This document shows, in pieces, positions 36,107 through 44,349 of a DNA stretch of 53,522 nucleotides (its first letter is position 1; each line of letters begins with the position of its first letter). The position numbers were made by a program, and so were the translations under genes. Origin of the DNA: Corynebacterium pilosum DSM 20521 = CIP 103422 (GTDB taxonomy: Bacteria > Actinomycetota > Actinomycetes > Mycobacteriales > Mycobacteriaceae); NCBI RefSeq assembly GCF_000373805.1, contig NZ_KB892442.1, positions 1-53,522 of the forward strand. Direction: 5' to 3'. The notes beneath the pieces are model-generated. The model made no database searches, was not told the DNA's origin, and saw nothing but the letters and a program-made list of their open reading frames with translations.

Positions 36107-36712
36107 GTGAACACCCCAAATCTGCTTGTCGTACCCGGCAGCCCTGCGCTGGTGCGCGAGCTCGCCCCAGCTGATCCCGCCAGCCACAGGTTGCGCCGGT
36201 CGGTCGCGCAGGCGCTTTCGCTTATCGACGATCGCCCCTGCCAGATCATCGGCAGCGGGGATCCGCGGTGGGCAACGCAGCATGTTGGTTCCTTCGCGGC
36301 CTGGGGCGCCCCACAAGTACACGTTGGTCACGGCACCAATTTGGCCGAGCTTGTTGCCCGCTACCTGCTTGGTTCTCGCGCTAACGCGCGCACCACGTTT
36401 CGTTCAGAGTTGTCTCCTTTGAACCCGGAGGCGGTGACGGTGCTGGTTCTTGATGGCCCAGCAGGACTCACAGCGCGGGCCCCGCTGGCGCTGATTGATG
36501 GTGCGGCGCGGGTACACGAACAGTGTCAAGAACTTTTAGCCGGCGACCTCACTGCGCAGTTCGATGCCGACTCTTTGGCGCACGCCGGCGTGATCGAGCC
36601 TGATCTATGGCTGCAATTGGTACAACTGCGCCCTACTCACGCAGAATTACTGGATGTGGATGACACCTTAGGTGTCGGACGGTATGTGGCTTTATGGGAG
36701 GTGCAGGCATGA
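36107..36712 (+). CDS. Conserved actinobacterial protein encoded next to miaA (Rv2728c-like)
   Basis: 201 residues from GTG. It opens LLVVPGSPALVRELAPADPASHRLR and contains IIGSGDPRW, a VHVGHGTNLAELVARYLLG block and TVLVLDGPAGLTARAPLALIDGA. The pattern suggests a divergent class III extradiol dioxygenase or MEMO-like fold, but the usual metal-binding histidines are not clear, so no activity is assigned. A homologous gene stands beside miaA in Mycobacterium as I recall. TAGGGT (36095-36100) 6 nt before the GTG points to a leaderless start. It overlaps miaA by 4 bp (ATGA). Confidence 0.6.
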   Translation: MNTPNLLVVPGSPALVRELAPADPASHRLRRSVAQALSLIDDRPCQIIGSGDPRWATQHVGSFAAWGAPQVHVGHGTNLAELVARYLLGSRANARTTFRSELSPLNPEAVTVLVLDGPAGLTARAPLALIDGAARVHEQCQELLAGDLTAQFDADSLAHAGVIEPDLWLQLVQLRPTHAELLDVDDTLGVGRYVALWEVQA

Positions 36713-37614
36713 CAACCCCAATCGCTGTGGTGGGGCCAACTGCCTCAGGAAAATCGGCTCTAGGTATCACGCTGGCACACGAACTGGGCGGCGAGGTGAT
36801 CAACGTAGATTCCATGCAGCTTTACCGCGGTATGGATATCGGCACCGCCAAACTGCCCGTGGAGGAACGTGAGGGCATCCCGCACCACCTCTTGGACATC
36901 TGGGAGGTCACCCAGACCGCTTCGGTGGCGGACTTCCAGCAACGTGCGGTGCGCACCGTCGATAGCCTTCTTGAGCGTGGCGTCACCCCGATCTTGGTCG
37001 GAGGGTCCATGTTGTATGTCCAATCGCTCGTGGACGCCTGGGAGTTTCCGCCCACGGACCCAGCGGTGCGCGCGACCTACCAGGCACGTCTGGAAGACAT
37101 CGGGATCGATAATCTACACGCGGAGCTCGCCGCGATCGACCCAGAGGCCGCAGCCATCATCGAAGACAAAGATCCGCGGCGTACCGTCCGTGCCTTGGAG
37201 GTCATCCAACTCACCGGCAAGCCTTACAAGGCCTCCCAACCACCCAAGGACGCACCTCCGCGGTGGGGCACCCGTCTGCTTGGCCTGCGCACGCAATCTG
37301 AGTGGTTGAACCCGCGCATCGAGAAGCGCACGCATCAGATGTTTGAGCATGGGCTTATCGACGAGGTCCGCACGCTTGTCGACGACCACGGCCTCGTCGC
37401 ACACTCCACCGCTGGACGCGCCATCGGATATGCGCAGGTACTAGATATGTTTGCCGGTGAGCTCAGCCACGAGGAAGCCGTGGAACGCACCGTCACAGGT
37501 ACGCGACGTTATGTGCGCCGCCAACGCTCCTGGTTCAACCGGGATAAGCGCATCACATGGCTGGACGCAGCCGGCGATGATGTCACAGGTGAGGCGCTCA
37601 GCGCGCTGCAGTGA
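36709..37614 (+). CDS. miaA: tRNA dimethylallyltransferase MiaA
   Basis: 301 residues. MiaA transfers a dimethylallyl group to A37 of tRNAs that read UNN codons, making i6A, which MiaB then methylthiolates. The P-loop GPTASGKSAL, VINVDSMQLYRGMDIGTAKL, GIPHHLLDIW and VGGSMLYVQSLVDAWEFP are intact, as is RAIGYAQVLDMFAGELSHEEA near the end. The ATG at 36709 overlaps the preceding stop and has GGGAGG at the right spacing. The two genes form an operon with the unknown 201-residue protein. Confidence 0.94.
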   Translation: MTTPIAVVGPTASGKSALGITLAHELGGEVINVDSMQLYRGMDIGTAKLPVEEREGIPHHLLDIWEVTQTASVADFQQRAVRTVDSLLERGVTPILVGGSMLYVQSLVDAWEFPPTDPAVRATYQARLEDIGIDNLHAELAAIDPEAAAIIEDKDPRRTVRALEVIQLTGKPYKASQPPKDAPPRWGTRLLGLRTQSEWLNPRIEKRTHQMFEHGLIDEVRTLVDDHGLVAHSTAGRAIGYAQVLDMFAGELSHEEAVERTVTGTRRYVRRQRSWFNRDKRITWLDAAGDDVTGEALSALQ

Positions 37615-37626
37615 CCCGCAGCGGGT

Positions 37627-38136
37627 CTATTTGTTGCCGGGGCCCAGTCGGCGGGCGGCGCGGCGAGCATCGTGCCAGGACATCGCCAGCTCAGCCGCGC
37701 GCTCATCGGTGACCGCCAGCAGCCTTTCCAATGTCGCCCTCGTCAAAGACGGATCGGCCAAGTGGGCGTCGATACGCGAAACAAACCTGCGCGCAGAGCT
37801 GGCCCGCAGCTGAAACTCCTCGATCGCCGGCTCATCCGCATTAGGCTGCGCCAAAGCGGGGTAGTAGAGCGTGCGATCAGCAATCGACTCCGTATCGGTG
37901 CCGTGTAGGAAAGTGTCGTAAGCATCCAAGGTATCGGTGATGTCCGCTCGCGAAATAGCCAAGGAGGTGCGCAGCGACGCCACCTCAGGGGTATCGCGCC
38001 GGGGCCAGAAAAACCAGATGGCCACCGCGATGATGACCATCACGGTGATGGCCAGGTTGAACCGAGAGATCACCAAAACGAGGGCCGCCAGCGCAATAAT
38101 GCTGGTCAGCCCACGTCGACTATCCCCAGGTCCCAT
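37627..38136 (-). CDS. Conserved membrane-anchored protein of unknown function
   Basis: 169 residues. One or two N-terminal membrane helices (SIIALAALVLVISRFNLAITVMVIIAVAIWFFWP, about residues 12-45) are followed by a soluble helical domain of 120 residues (SRADITDTLDAYDTFLHGTDTESIADRTLYYPALAQ and SLTRATLERLLAVTDERAAELAMSWHDARRAARRLG). It is anchored to the membrane, with the domain probably cytoplasmic. No known family motif is recognised. The frame is open to 38184, but that would overlap the Cys-rich end of the upstream gene; ATG 38136 is preferred. It lies 7 bp downstream of that gene, so the two are likely co-transcribed. Confidence 0.6.
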   Translation of the reverse strand: MGPGDSRRGLTSIIALAALVLVISRFNLAITVMVIIAVAIWFFWPRRDTPEVASLRTSLAISRADITDTLDAYDTFLHGTDTESIADRTLYYPALAQPNADEPAIEEFQLRASSARRFVSRIDAHLADPSLTRATLERLLAVTDERAAELAMSWHDARRAARRLGPGNK

Positions 38137-38143
38137 AACTGTT

Positions 38144-38878
38144 TTAGTGCCCGCCGCATCCGCAGCTGCCACCGCAGCCACCACACCCGGCAGGTGCGAT
38201 GAGCGAACCGGTAAGCAATGCAGAACCAGCGATCACGTTATCGCGCTGCGGCAGGTCACCATCTGGCAGACAGACGTCGAAGGGGAAGGCCCCATCTACT
38301 GAGGCATGGATGAAGCGCTGCCCCGTCAGCTGATTGTTGCGGTACTCCGCTTCCAAGACGCGCGCGGAGAACAGCGCCGCGGCATCAGGTGCGACGGCAC
38401 CGTTGCCATCGGCGACGGCCTGCGCCCCTGGGGATTCGATCACGCCGAGGTCCCGGCCGGTCGTCGACAAGAACTCCTCGGCGGTGGCGTAGGTCTGCGC
38501 CTCAATCGCCAGAGCTGTCACGCCAAGCTCCTGCCATTGCTGAGTATCCTCGTCCGCGATGAGCGGGCCTTGTGCAAGGTTCACCGTTACATTGGCGATG
38601 ACATTGCCGAAGGGGTCCAGAATTTCGCAGAACGCCACAACATCGTTGAGCATGGTCACGTGCGCGTTGGTGCGGGTGGTGGAGTCAAAACCTGCGTAGG
38701 TGGCGAAGGGCTCGACCGCCAGAATGTTGATCTGTGCACCTGACCCATCGTTGAACTGGATCAGCTGACCGCCGCGGACTTCGCCGGTGACTGCCAGGTT
38801 ATTTGTTGCAATCGCTGCTTCGACGGCATCTTGCCATTTCGGGTACTTCAGGCCGATGCTTTTCAGGTCACTACTCAT
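38144..38878 (-). CDS. Conserved protein of unknown function with a glycine/cysteine-rich C-terminus
   Basis: 244 residues. The N-terminal 230 residues look like a soluble domain without a signal peptide (MSSDLKSIGLKYPKWQDAVEAAIATNNLAV). The last 13 residues are CGGCGGSCGCGGH, four cysteines and a histidine among glycines, which could hold a metal ion or an Fe-S cluster or be modified. I do not recognise a catalytic domain. TAGAGT (38887-38892 on the complement) lies 8 nt before the ATG, so the gene is probably leaderless. It is divergent from hflX. Confidence 0.6.
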   Translation of the reverse strand: MSSDLKSIGLKYPKWQDAVEAAIATNNLAVTGEVRGGQLIQFNDGSGAQINILAVEPFATYAGFDSTTRTNAHVTMLNDVVAFCEILDPFGNVIANVTVNLAQGPLIADEDTQQWQELGVTALAIEAQTYATAEEFLSTTGRDLGVIESPGAQAVADGNGAVAPDAAALFSARVLEAEYRNNQLTGQRFIHASVDGAFPFDVCLPDGDLPQRDNVIAGSALLTGSLIAPAGCGGCGGSCGCGGH

Positions 38879-38990
38879 ACCGGATTACTCTACCGCCAAG
38901 CAGCGCCAAGGAATAGAACTGGGCAGGTATTGGTTAAAGTAAGGAAGAGCTATCGCACCGATATTTACGTTGACCTACATTAAGGATTGA

Positions 38991-40517
38991 ATGAACCAAG
39001 TGCCGAATGAGAACCAGACACACGACGAACTTCTTGCTCAAGCGTTCCGCGACAATCAGCCGCAGCCGAGCGCAGCAGGCAGCGCAGTAGATACGGACGC
39101 GCCGACCGTCGGTGAACTGGACCTGGAGGCCCGTAATGCTTTCCGACGAGTGGAGCGCTCAGACTCTGTCCGCTCACGCGACGCCGAGGACATCTACGAG
39201 GTGGAGTACCGCAAACTCCGCCTGGAGCAAGTCGTCTTGGTGGGGGTGTGGACCGAGGGCACAACCGCGGAAGTGGAAGCCAACATGGCCGAACTTGCGG
39301 CGCTGACCGAAACGGCGGGCGCTGAAGTCGTCGAAATGCTATACCAGAAGCGCGACAAGCCGGACCCGAGCACCTTCATCGGCTCCGGCAAGGTGAAGGA
39401 CCTGCGCCAGATCGTGGAGGCCACGGGCGCAGATACCGTGGTCTTCGACGGCGAGCTCTCGCCCGGGCAGCTGGTCGCGCTGGAGGAAGCGCTAAATACC
39501 AAGGTGATTGACCGCACCATGTTGATCTTGGACATCTTTGCGCAGCACGCGCAGTCCAAGGAGGGTAAAGCGCAGGTCTCGCTGGCGCAGATGCAGTACC
39601 TGTACACCCGCACCCGTGGTTGGGGCGGCAACCTGTCGCGCCAGGCGGGTGGTCGTGCCGGTTCCAATGGTGGCGTGGGTTTGCGCGGCCCCGGTGAGAC
39701 GCGGATTGAGGCCGATCGTCGCCGCCTGCGCACGGACATGGCGAAGATCCGCAAGGAACTGGCGTCGATGAAAACTTCGCGCGAGGTGAAGCGTTCTCGT
39801 CGACAAGCATCCACTTTGCCGCAGATCGCGATCGCGGGATACACGAACGCGGGCAAGTCTTCGCTGATCAACGCGATGACAGACGCGGGCGTGCTGGTGG
39901 AAGACGCACTTTTCGCGACGCTGGACCCTGCCACGCGTAAGGCGGAGCTTGCCGATGGCCGCTCCATCGTCATCACCGACACCGTCGGTTTTGTCCGGCA
40001 CCTGCCCACGCAGCTGATCGAGGCGTTTAAGTCCACCTTGGAGGAGGTCCTCAACGCGGATTTGATGTTGCACGTGGTGGACGGCTCTGATCCATTCCCG
40101 CTGAAGCAGATCGATGCGGTCAACACCGTGATCTCGGATATCGTCCGGGACACGGGCGAGCAGGCGCCACCGGAGATCATCGTGGTCAACAAGATCGATC
40201 AGGCTGATCCCTTGACCCTGGCGGAGGTGCGTCACGCCCTAGCAGACACACACAACCTCGTGTTTGTCTCTGCACTTACGCGCGAGGGCATCGACGAGCT
40301 GGAAGCGCGCATCGAACAGTTTCTGAACACGCTGGACCGGCATGTTGAGCTGCTCGTGCCCTATACCCGCGGCGATGTTGTCTCGCACGTACACGACGAG
40401 GGCACGGTGCGTTCCGAAGAGCATCATGCGGAGGGAACGCTTATCGACGTGCGCCTGCCCCATGTTCTGGCGGAGCAGTACGCGGAGTTTGTGGTCGACG
40501 AGGAATCCGACGATTAA
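38991..40517 (+). CDS. hflX: GTPase HflX
   Basis: 508 residues. HflX splits stalled or hibernating 70S ribosomes, especially after heat shock. The N-terminal HflX domain (about residues 75-240) has QKRDKPDPSTFIGSGKVKDL and VVFDGELSPGQ; GGRAGSNGGVGLRGPGETRIEADRRRL leads to the G domain. G1 is GYTNAGKSS (283-291), G3 DTVGFVRHLP and G4 NKID, all intact. About 75 extra acidic residues precede the core, as is common in actinobacteria. AAGGAT stands 5 nt before the ATG. Confidence 0.94.
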   Translation: MNQVPNENQTHDELLAQAFRDNQPQPSAAGSAVDTDAPTVGELDLEARNAFRRVERSDSVRSRDAEDIYEVEYRKLRLEQVVLVGVWTEGTTAEVEANMAELAALTETAGAEVVEMLYQKRDKPDPSTFIGSGKVKDLRQIVEATGADTVVFDGELSPGQLVALEEALNTKVIDRTMLILDIFAQHAQSKEGKAQVSLAQMQYLYTRTRGWGGNLSRQAGGRAGSNGGVGLRGPGETRIEADRRRLRTDMAKIRKELASMKTSREVKRSRRQASTLPQIAIAGYTNAGKSSLINAMTDAGVLVEDALFATLDPATRKAELADGRSIVITDTVGFVRHLPTQLIEAFKSTLEEVLNADLMLHVVDGSDPFPLKQIDAVNTVISDIVRDTGEQAPPEIIVVNKIDQADPLTLAEVRHALADTHNLVFVSALTREGIDELEARIEQFLNTLDRHVELLVPYTRGDVVSHVHDEGTVRSEEHHAEGTLIDVRLPHVLAEQYAEFVVDEESDD

Positions 40518-40540
40518 CCTGCGGGCCCAGCGCACCCCCA

Positions 40541-40546
40541 TATAGT
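40541..40546 (+). promoter_or_regulatory. Candidate -10 box for the uracil permease gene
   Basis: TATAGT lies in the hflX-uraA gap and would give a leader of about 40 nt before the GTG at 40592. A small GCC/GGC hairpin around 40570 is the only structure seen in that leader. Confidence 0.45.
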
Positions 40547-40591
40547 CACACAATTCTTGATTTCCCGCCTGAAGGGCAATAATGAAGATTC

Positions 40592-41890
40592 GTGACTAAT
40601 AAATTGGGCTGGGACCTCCACGGCGACGGTAAGAAAATTCTTCCAGGGGCAGTAGTTGCCCCCAACGAGCGGCTGAACTGGCCACGCACCATCGGCATCG
40701 GCATGCAACACGTAGTTGCGATGTTCGGTGCCACCTTGTTGGTGCCAACCCTGACAGGTTTTCCTGTCAACACGACGCTGCTGTTCTCCGGCCTGGGCAC
40801 GATCATCTTCCTCTTAATCACCAGGAACCGGCTGCCCTCCTACCTGGGCTCGTCGTTCGCCTTCATTGCGCCGCTGAGCGCGTCGGCGCAGTACGGTATT
40901 GAAGCGCAGATCACCGGTGTATTCTTCACCGGCATCGCGCTGATCATCGTTGGCTTCATCGTGAAAGCCGCAGGCAAGCGCGTCATCGATGCTGTCATGC
41001 CTCCCGCGGTCACAGGCGCCATCGTGGCGTTGATCGGGTTTAACCTAGCGCCCACGGCGGTATCTAATGTGGAGACGCAGCCGCTGGTTGCGGCCGTTAC
41101 CCTCGTAACCATCATCGTCTTTACCGTGGCAATGCGCGGCATGGCCACCCGCTTGGCCATCCTGATCGGCGTGGTCGTCGGCTGGGTCTTCGCGGCGCTG
41201 ACCGGCAACCTTGCCGACGATGCCGCTGAGACTATTGCCCAGGCGCCGTGGATCGGGTTGCCGACCTTCCACACCCCCAACTTTGACCCCGCTGTGGCCG
41301 TGCCGGCGGTGCTTGTCACTCTGCCGGTGATCGTCGTGCTGATCGCAGAAAACGTCGGCCACGTCAAGGCCGTCTCCGAGATGACGAAGGCTGACCTCGA
41401 TGATCTGGCCGGCGATGCCCTGATTGGCGACGGCATTGCCACGACCTTGGCCGGTGGTTTCGGCGGCTCCGGTACCACGACCTATGCCGAAAATATTGGC
41501 GTGATGGCCGCAACGCGTGTGTATTCCACCGCTGCGTACTGGGTGGCTGCCATTTTCGCTATCGCGCTGGCGTTCATTCCGAAGTTCGGTGCGCTGATCT
41601 TCACCATTCCCGCCGGCGTATTGGGCGGGGCCTGTCTGGTGCTGTACGGGCTGATCGGCATGCTCGGCGTGCGCATCTGGCAGGACAATAACGTCAACTT
41701 CAATAACCCCGTCAACCTGACTGCTGCAGCAGTGGCGATGGTCGTGGGCATCGGCAACCTGTCGTTGACCATTGGTGGGGTACCGCTGGAGGGCATCGCC
41801 TTGGGTTCGGTGGGCATCATCGTTGTGTACCCAATCATGAAGTGGGCTTACACCACCCTGGGCGAAGGCCAGCAGCACGCCCGGTTCTAG
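40592..41890 (+). CDS. uraA: Uracil permease (NCS2/UraA family)
   Basis: 432 residues with about 12-14 hydrophobic segments. NCS2 motifs are clear: IGMQHVVAMFGATLLVPTLTGFPVNTTLLFSGLGT in the first repeat, PSYLGSSFAFIAPLSASAQYGIE, and the substrate region LIAENVGHVKAVSEMT followed by GFGGSGTTTYAENIGVMAATRVYS. The glutamate in LIAENVGH and that in TTTYAENIG are the conserved substrate and proton residues. It imports uracil with a proton. Translation starts at GTG. The nucleoside hydrolase encoded at 5.4 kb could also yield uracil, though the genes are distant. Confidence 0.9.
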   Translation: MTNKLGWDLHGDGKKILPGAVVAPNERLNWPRTIGIGMQHVVAMFGATLLVPTLTGFPVNTTLLFSGLGTIIFLLITRNRLPSYLGSSFAFIAPLSASAQYGIEAQITGVFFTGIALIIVGFIVKAAGKRVIDAVMPPAVTGAIVALIGFNLAPTAVSNVETQPLVAAVTLVTIIVFTVAMRGMATRLAILIGVVVGWVFAALTGNLADDAAETIAQAPWIGLPTFHTPNFDPAVAVPAVLVTLPVIVVLIAENVGHVKAVSEMTKADLDDLAGDALIGDGIATTLAGGFGGSGTTTYAENIGVMAATRVYSTAAYWVAAIFAIALAFIPKFGALIFTIPAGVLGGACLVLYGLIGMLGVRIWQDNNVNFNNPVNLTAAAVAMVVGIGNLSLTIGGVPLEGIALGSVGIIVVYPIMKWAYTTLGEGQQHARF

Positions 41891-41895
41891 CACAC

Positions 41896-41930
41896 AAGAA
41901 AACGACCACCTAGGAAAGCCAGGTGGTCGT
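41896..41930 (-). terminator. Terminator of the ptsH operon
   Basis: ACGACCACCT (41902-41911) and AGGTGGTCGT (41921-41930) are perfect inverted arms with a 9-base loop. On the minus strand the stem is followed by TTTTCTTG, so it ends transcription from ptsH; it may also slow readthrough from uraA. Confidence 0.8.
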
Positions 41931-41938
41931 CGTTAAGC
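41927..41938 (+). repeat. Copy of the dispersed word at the ptsH/uraA terminator
   Basis: TCGTCGTTAAGC shares its first four bases with the end of the terminator stem at 41902-41930. It is another intergenic member of the GCTTNNCGACGA family. Confidence 0.55.
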
Positions 41939-41945
41939 GTGGACC

Positions 41946-42209
41946 TTAAGCGTCGAGGTCCGACTCAATTAGTGCAGCGATCTTGTTGACGGCTTCCTCG
42001 TTGTCGGAGGAGACGATGACCTCATCGCCCTGCTCAGCGCCAAGGGCCATGATCATCAGCGAGGACGCGGCATCCGCCTCTTCGTCCTCATCGGAAGCGA
42101 GGACGATCAAGATCTCGTCGTCATACTCGCCAGCTGCCTCAGCGATTACGGTGGCGGGGCGGGCGTGCAGCCCGACCGAAGAACCAACCTTTACGGTTTT
42201 GGATGCCAT
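41946..42209 (-). CDS. ptsH: Phosphocarrier protein HPr
   Basis: 87 residues. HPr passes phosphate from enzyme I to the sugar-specific EII proteins. The active histidine is at residue 15 in VGLHARPATVIAEAA, the expected position. The SSLMIMALGAEQGDEVIV region corresponds to the regulatory-serine helix of other HPr proteins, although HPr kinase is generally missing in corynebacteria. The protein is very acidic. AAAGGAAA precedes the ATG, and the gene follows fruA by 46 bp on the same strand. Enzyme I (ptsI) is not in the window. Confidence 0.95.
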   Translation of the reverse strand: MASKTVKVGSSVGLHARPATVIAEAAGEYDDEILIVLASDEDEEADAASSLMIMALGAEQGDEVIVSSDNEEAVNKIAALIESDLDA

Positions 42210-42255
42210 GAGAATAATTTCCTTTCGTTAGTTGATCTGGGTCAAGTCTAGAAGA

Positions 42256-44349
42256 TTATGCGGTGACTGCGGAGGATTCTTGTGAATTGTTGTGCACTCC
42301 GTTTTCCGCTGCTTCCTCGACGGCACGGTTTGGCCAAAACTGCTTGAGCGCGAGGACCGCCACGGTCGAGGTTGCGATGCCTGCTGCCAGGGCGATCAGT
42401 GCTCCCCACCACGGGTTGATGGCGAACAGCACGAAGATACCGCCGTGTGGTGCGCGCGAGCCCACACCGAGGGCCATGGACACCGCGCCGGTGACAGCGC
42501 CGCCGGCCATCATGGAAGGGATCACGCGCAGGGGATCTGCTGCCGCGAATGGGATCGCGCCCTCGGAGACGAATGACAGGCCCAGCAGCCATGCGGACTT
42601 ACCGTTTTCCTGCTCCGCCGGGGTGAACAGCTGCTTGCGGATGAACGTAGCGATGGACAAAGCAATCGGCGGAACCATACCGGCGAGCATGACCGCAGCC
42701 ATGATCTGGTAGCTGGCCTCCGTACCGGCGGACAGTCCAGCGGTACCGAAGAGGTAGGCAGCCTTGTTTACTGGGCCACCCAGGTCCAAGCACATCATCA
42801 GGCCGATGATCAGGCCCAGAAGAATAGCCGAAGAACCGGACATGGAGTTCAGCCAATCGGTCAGCCCAGTCATTAGTGCCTCGAGTGGGCGGCCGAGCAG
42901 CAGGAACATCGCCAAGCCGACGATCAGCGAGGTCAGCAGCGGGATGATGACCACAGGCATCAGTGAGCGCAGCCACGCAGGGACCTTCCAGTTGCCAATC
43001 CAGTGGGCGACAACACCGGCCAGAATACCCGTGATCAAGCCACCGATGAAGCCTGCTCCCAGCATGACTGAGATAGCACCGCCGACGAAACCAGGCGCGA
43101 TACCCGGACGACCGGCCAGCGAAAATGCGGTATAGCCCGAGAGCGCTGCGACGACGAAGCCCATCGCGGCTTGGCCAATCGCAAACATCACAGCGCCCAA
43201 GTAGAGCGCTAGACCAGAACGGTCGAAGACCACGGTGGCGCCGTCGACAAGCACCTCATTGCCAGGCAGGTTCGATAGCGAATAGCCGGTGGAAATAGCC
43301 TGCCAGCCGTTGGCGACGTCATAACCGCCGATAAGGAATCCCAGCGCGAGCAACAACCCGCCGGCTGCGACGAAAGGCACCATGTAGGACACGCCCGTCA
43401 TCACTGCCTGTTGGATGCGCTTTGGCCAGCTTTCTTCGCTGCTCGAGGAGCCCGATTGCGCGGAGCTGGCGGTGCCGTCCGCTACGACCCGTCGTGCGTT
43501 GGGATCCTTCGCGGCGGCCAACGCCTCGTCCAGCATGGCGTCGGGCTCATTGATTCCCCGCTTCACCGGGGTTTGAATAAAGGGCTTGCCGGCGAAGCGC
43601 TCCTTGTCGCGGACTGCAACATCGACGGCGAAAATGACGGCCTCCGCCTTCTCGATGATCGCAGGATCAAGCTGCTCTCCACCGGAGGAGCCTTGCGTTT
43701 CGACGACAAGGTGCACGTCCTCACGCTTGTCCGCAGCTTGCTGGAGTGCATCGGCTGCCATATAGGTGTGGGCGATACCGGTGGGGCAGGCGGTCACGGC
43801 AACGATCGTCGGCGCGACGCTTGCCGGAGCGGGTGCGGTCTCTGCAGGCGTGCTTGGAGCAGCGGCCGTCGAGGTAGACTTCGACGACTTTTTCTCCGCG
43901 TTGGTGACCGCGAGCACCGCTTCGACAATGTCGTCGTTGGTGGAAGCTGCCCGCAGCTTGTCGATGAAGTCACCACGAACGAGGGCGCGCGCCAGCTTGG
44001 AGAGGATCTTCATGTGCTCCTTGCCGCCACCTTCAGGTGCGGCAATGAGGAAGACAAGTTCGGCATCCCCGTCTGGGCCACCAAAGTCAACGGGGCGGGA
44101 CAGTCGGGCGAACGCCAACGTGGGTTGGCTGACGGCAGCGGAGCGACAGTGGGGGATAGCCACTTGGCCATTCACCCCGGTGCCTGCTTTGCTTTCGCGT
44201 TCGTAGGCGTCAGCGGCAAGCTGTGCAGCATCCGAGGAACGCCCGGCGGCGGCGACGGTGTCGGCGAGGTGGGTGATGACGTCGCGTGGTGTCGTATCGA
44301 AGTCGACATCAAGGCTGACGAGGTTTGACGTAATTAATGAGTCACTCAT
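42256..44349 (-). CDS. fruA: PTS fructose-specific transporter EIIABC
   Basis: 697 residues combining three domains, in the order IIA, IIB, IIC. The IIA phosphohistidine is H67 (GQVAIPHCRSAAV), and the IIB phosphocysteine is C188 (TIVAVTACPTGIAHTYMAADAL). The IIC membrane domain starts near residue 305 (PKRIQQAVMTGVSYMVPFVAAGGLLLALG) and has about ten helices; a Ser/Ala-rich linker lies at about 155-180. The protein imports fructose as fructose-1-phosphate, the substrate of FruK. In C. glutamicum the gene is named ptsF. The start overlaps the fruK stop (ATGA). Confidence 0.94.
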   Translation of the reverse strand: MSDSLITSNLVSLDVDFDTTPRDVITHLADTVAAAGRSSDAAQLAADAYERESKAGTGVNGQVAIPHCRSAAVSQPTLAFARLSRPVDFGGPDGDAELVFLIAAPEGGGKEHMKILSKLARALVRGDFIDKLRAASTNDDIVEAVLAVTNAEKKSSKSTSTAAAPSTPAETAPAPASVAPTIVAVTACPTGIAHTYMAADALQQAADKREDVHLVVETQGSSGGEQLDPAIIEKAEAVIFAVDVAVRDKERFAGKPFIQTPVKRGINEPDAMLDEALAAAKDPNARRVVADGTASSAQSGSSSSEESWPKRIQQAVMTGVSYMVPFVAAGGLLLALGFLIGGYDVANGWQAISTGYSLSNLPGNEVLVDGATVVFDRSGLALYLGAVMFAIGQAAMGFVVAALSGYTAFSLAGRPGIAPGFVGGAISVMLGAGFIGGLITGILAGVVAHWIGNWKVPAWLRSLMPVVIIPLLTSLIVGLAMFLLLGRPLEALMTGLTDWLNSMSGSSAILLGLIIGLMMCLDLGGPVNKAAYLFGTAGLSAGTEASYQIMAAVMLAGMVPPIALSIATFIRKQLFTPAEQENGKSAWLLGLSFVSEGAIPFAAADPLRVIPSMMAGGAVTGAVSMALGVGSRAPHGGIFVLFAINPWWGALIALAAGIATSTVAVLALKQFWPNRAVEEAAENGVHNNSQESSAVTA

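Noticed and set aside
38460..43250. Near-copies of the dispersed word, such as TCGTCGACAAGA (38461), GCTTATCGACGT (40440) and CCGTCGACAAGC (43241)
   Set aside because: They have one mismatch in the fixed positions and were left out of the count of 27, although they may be decayed members.
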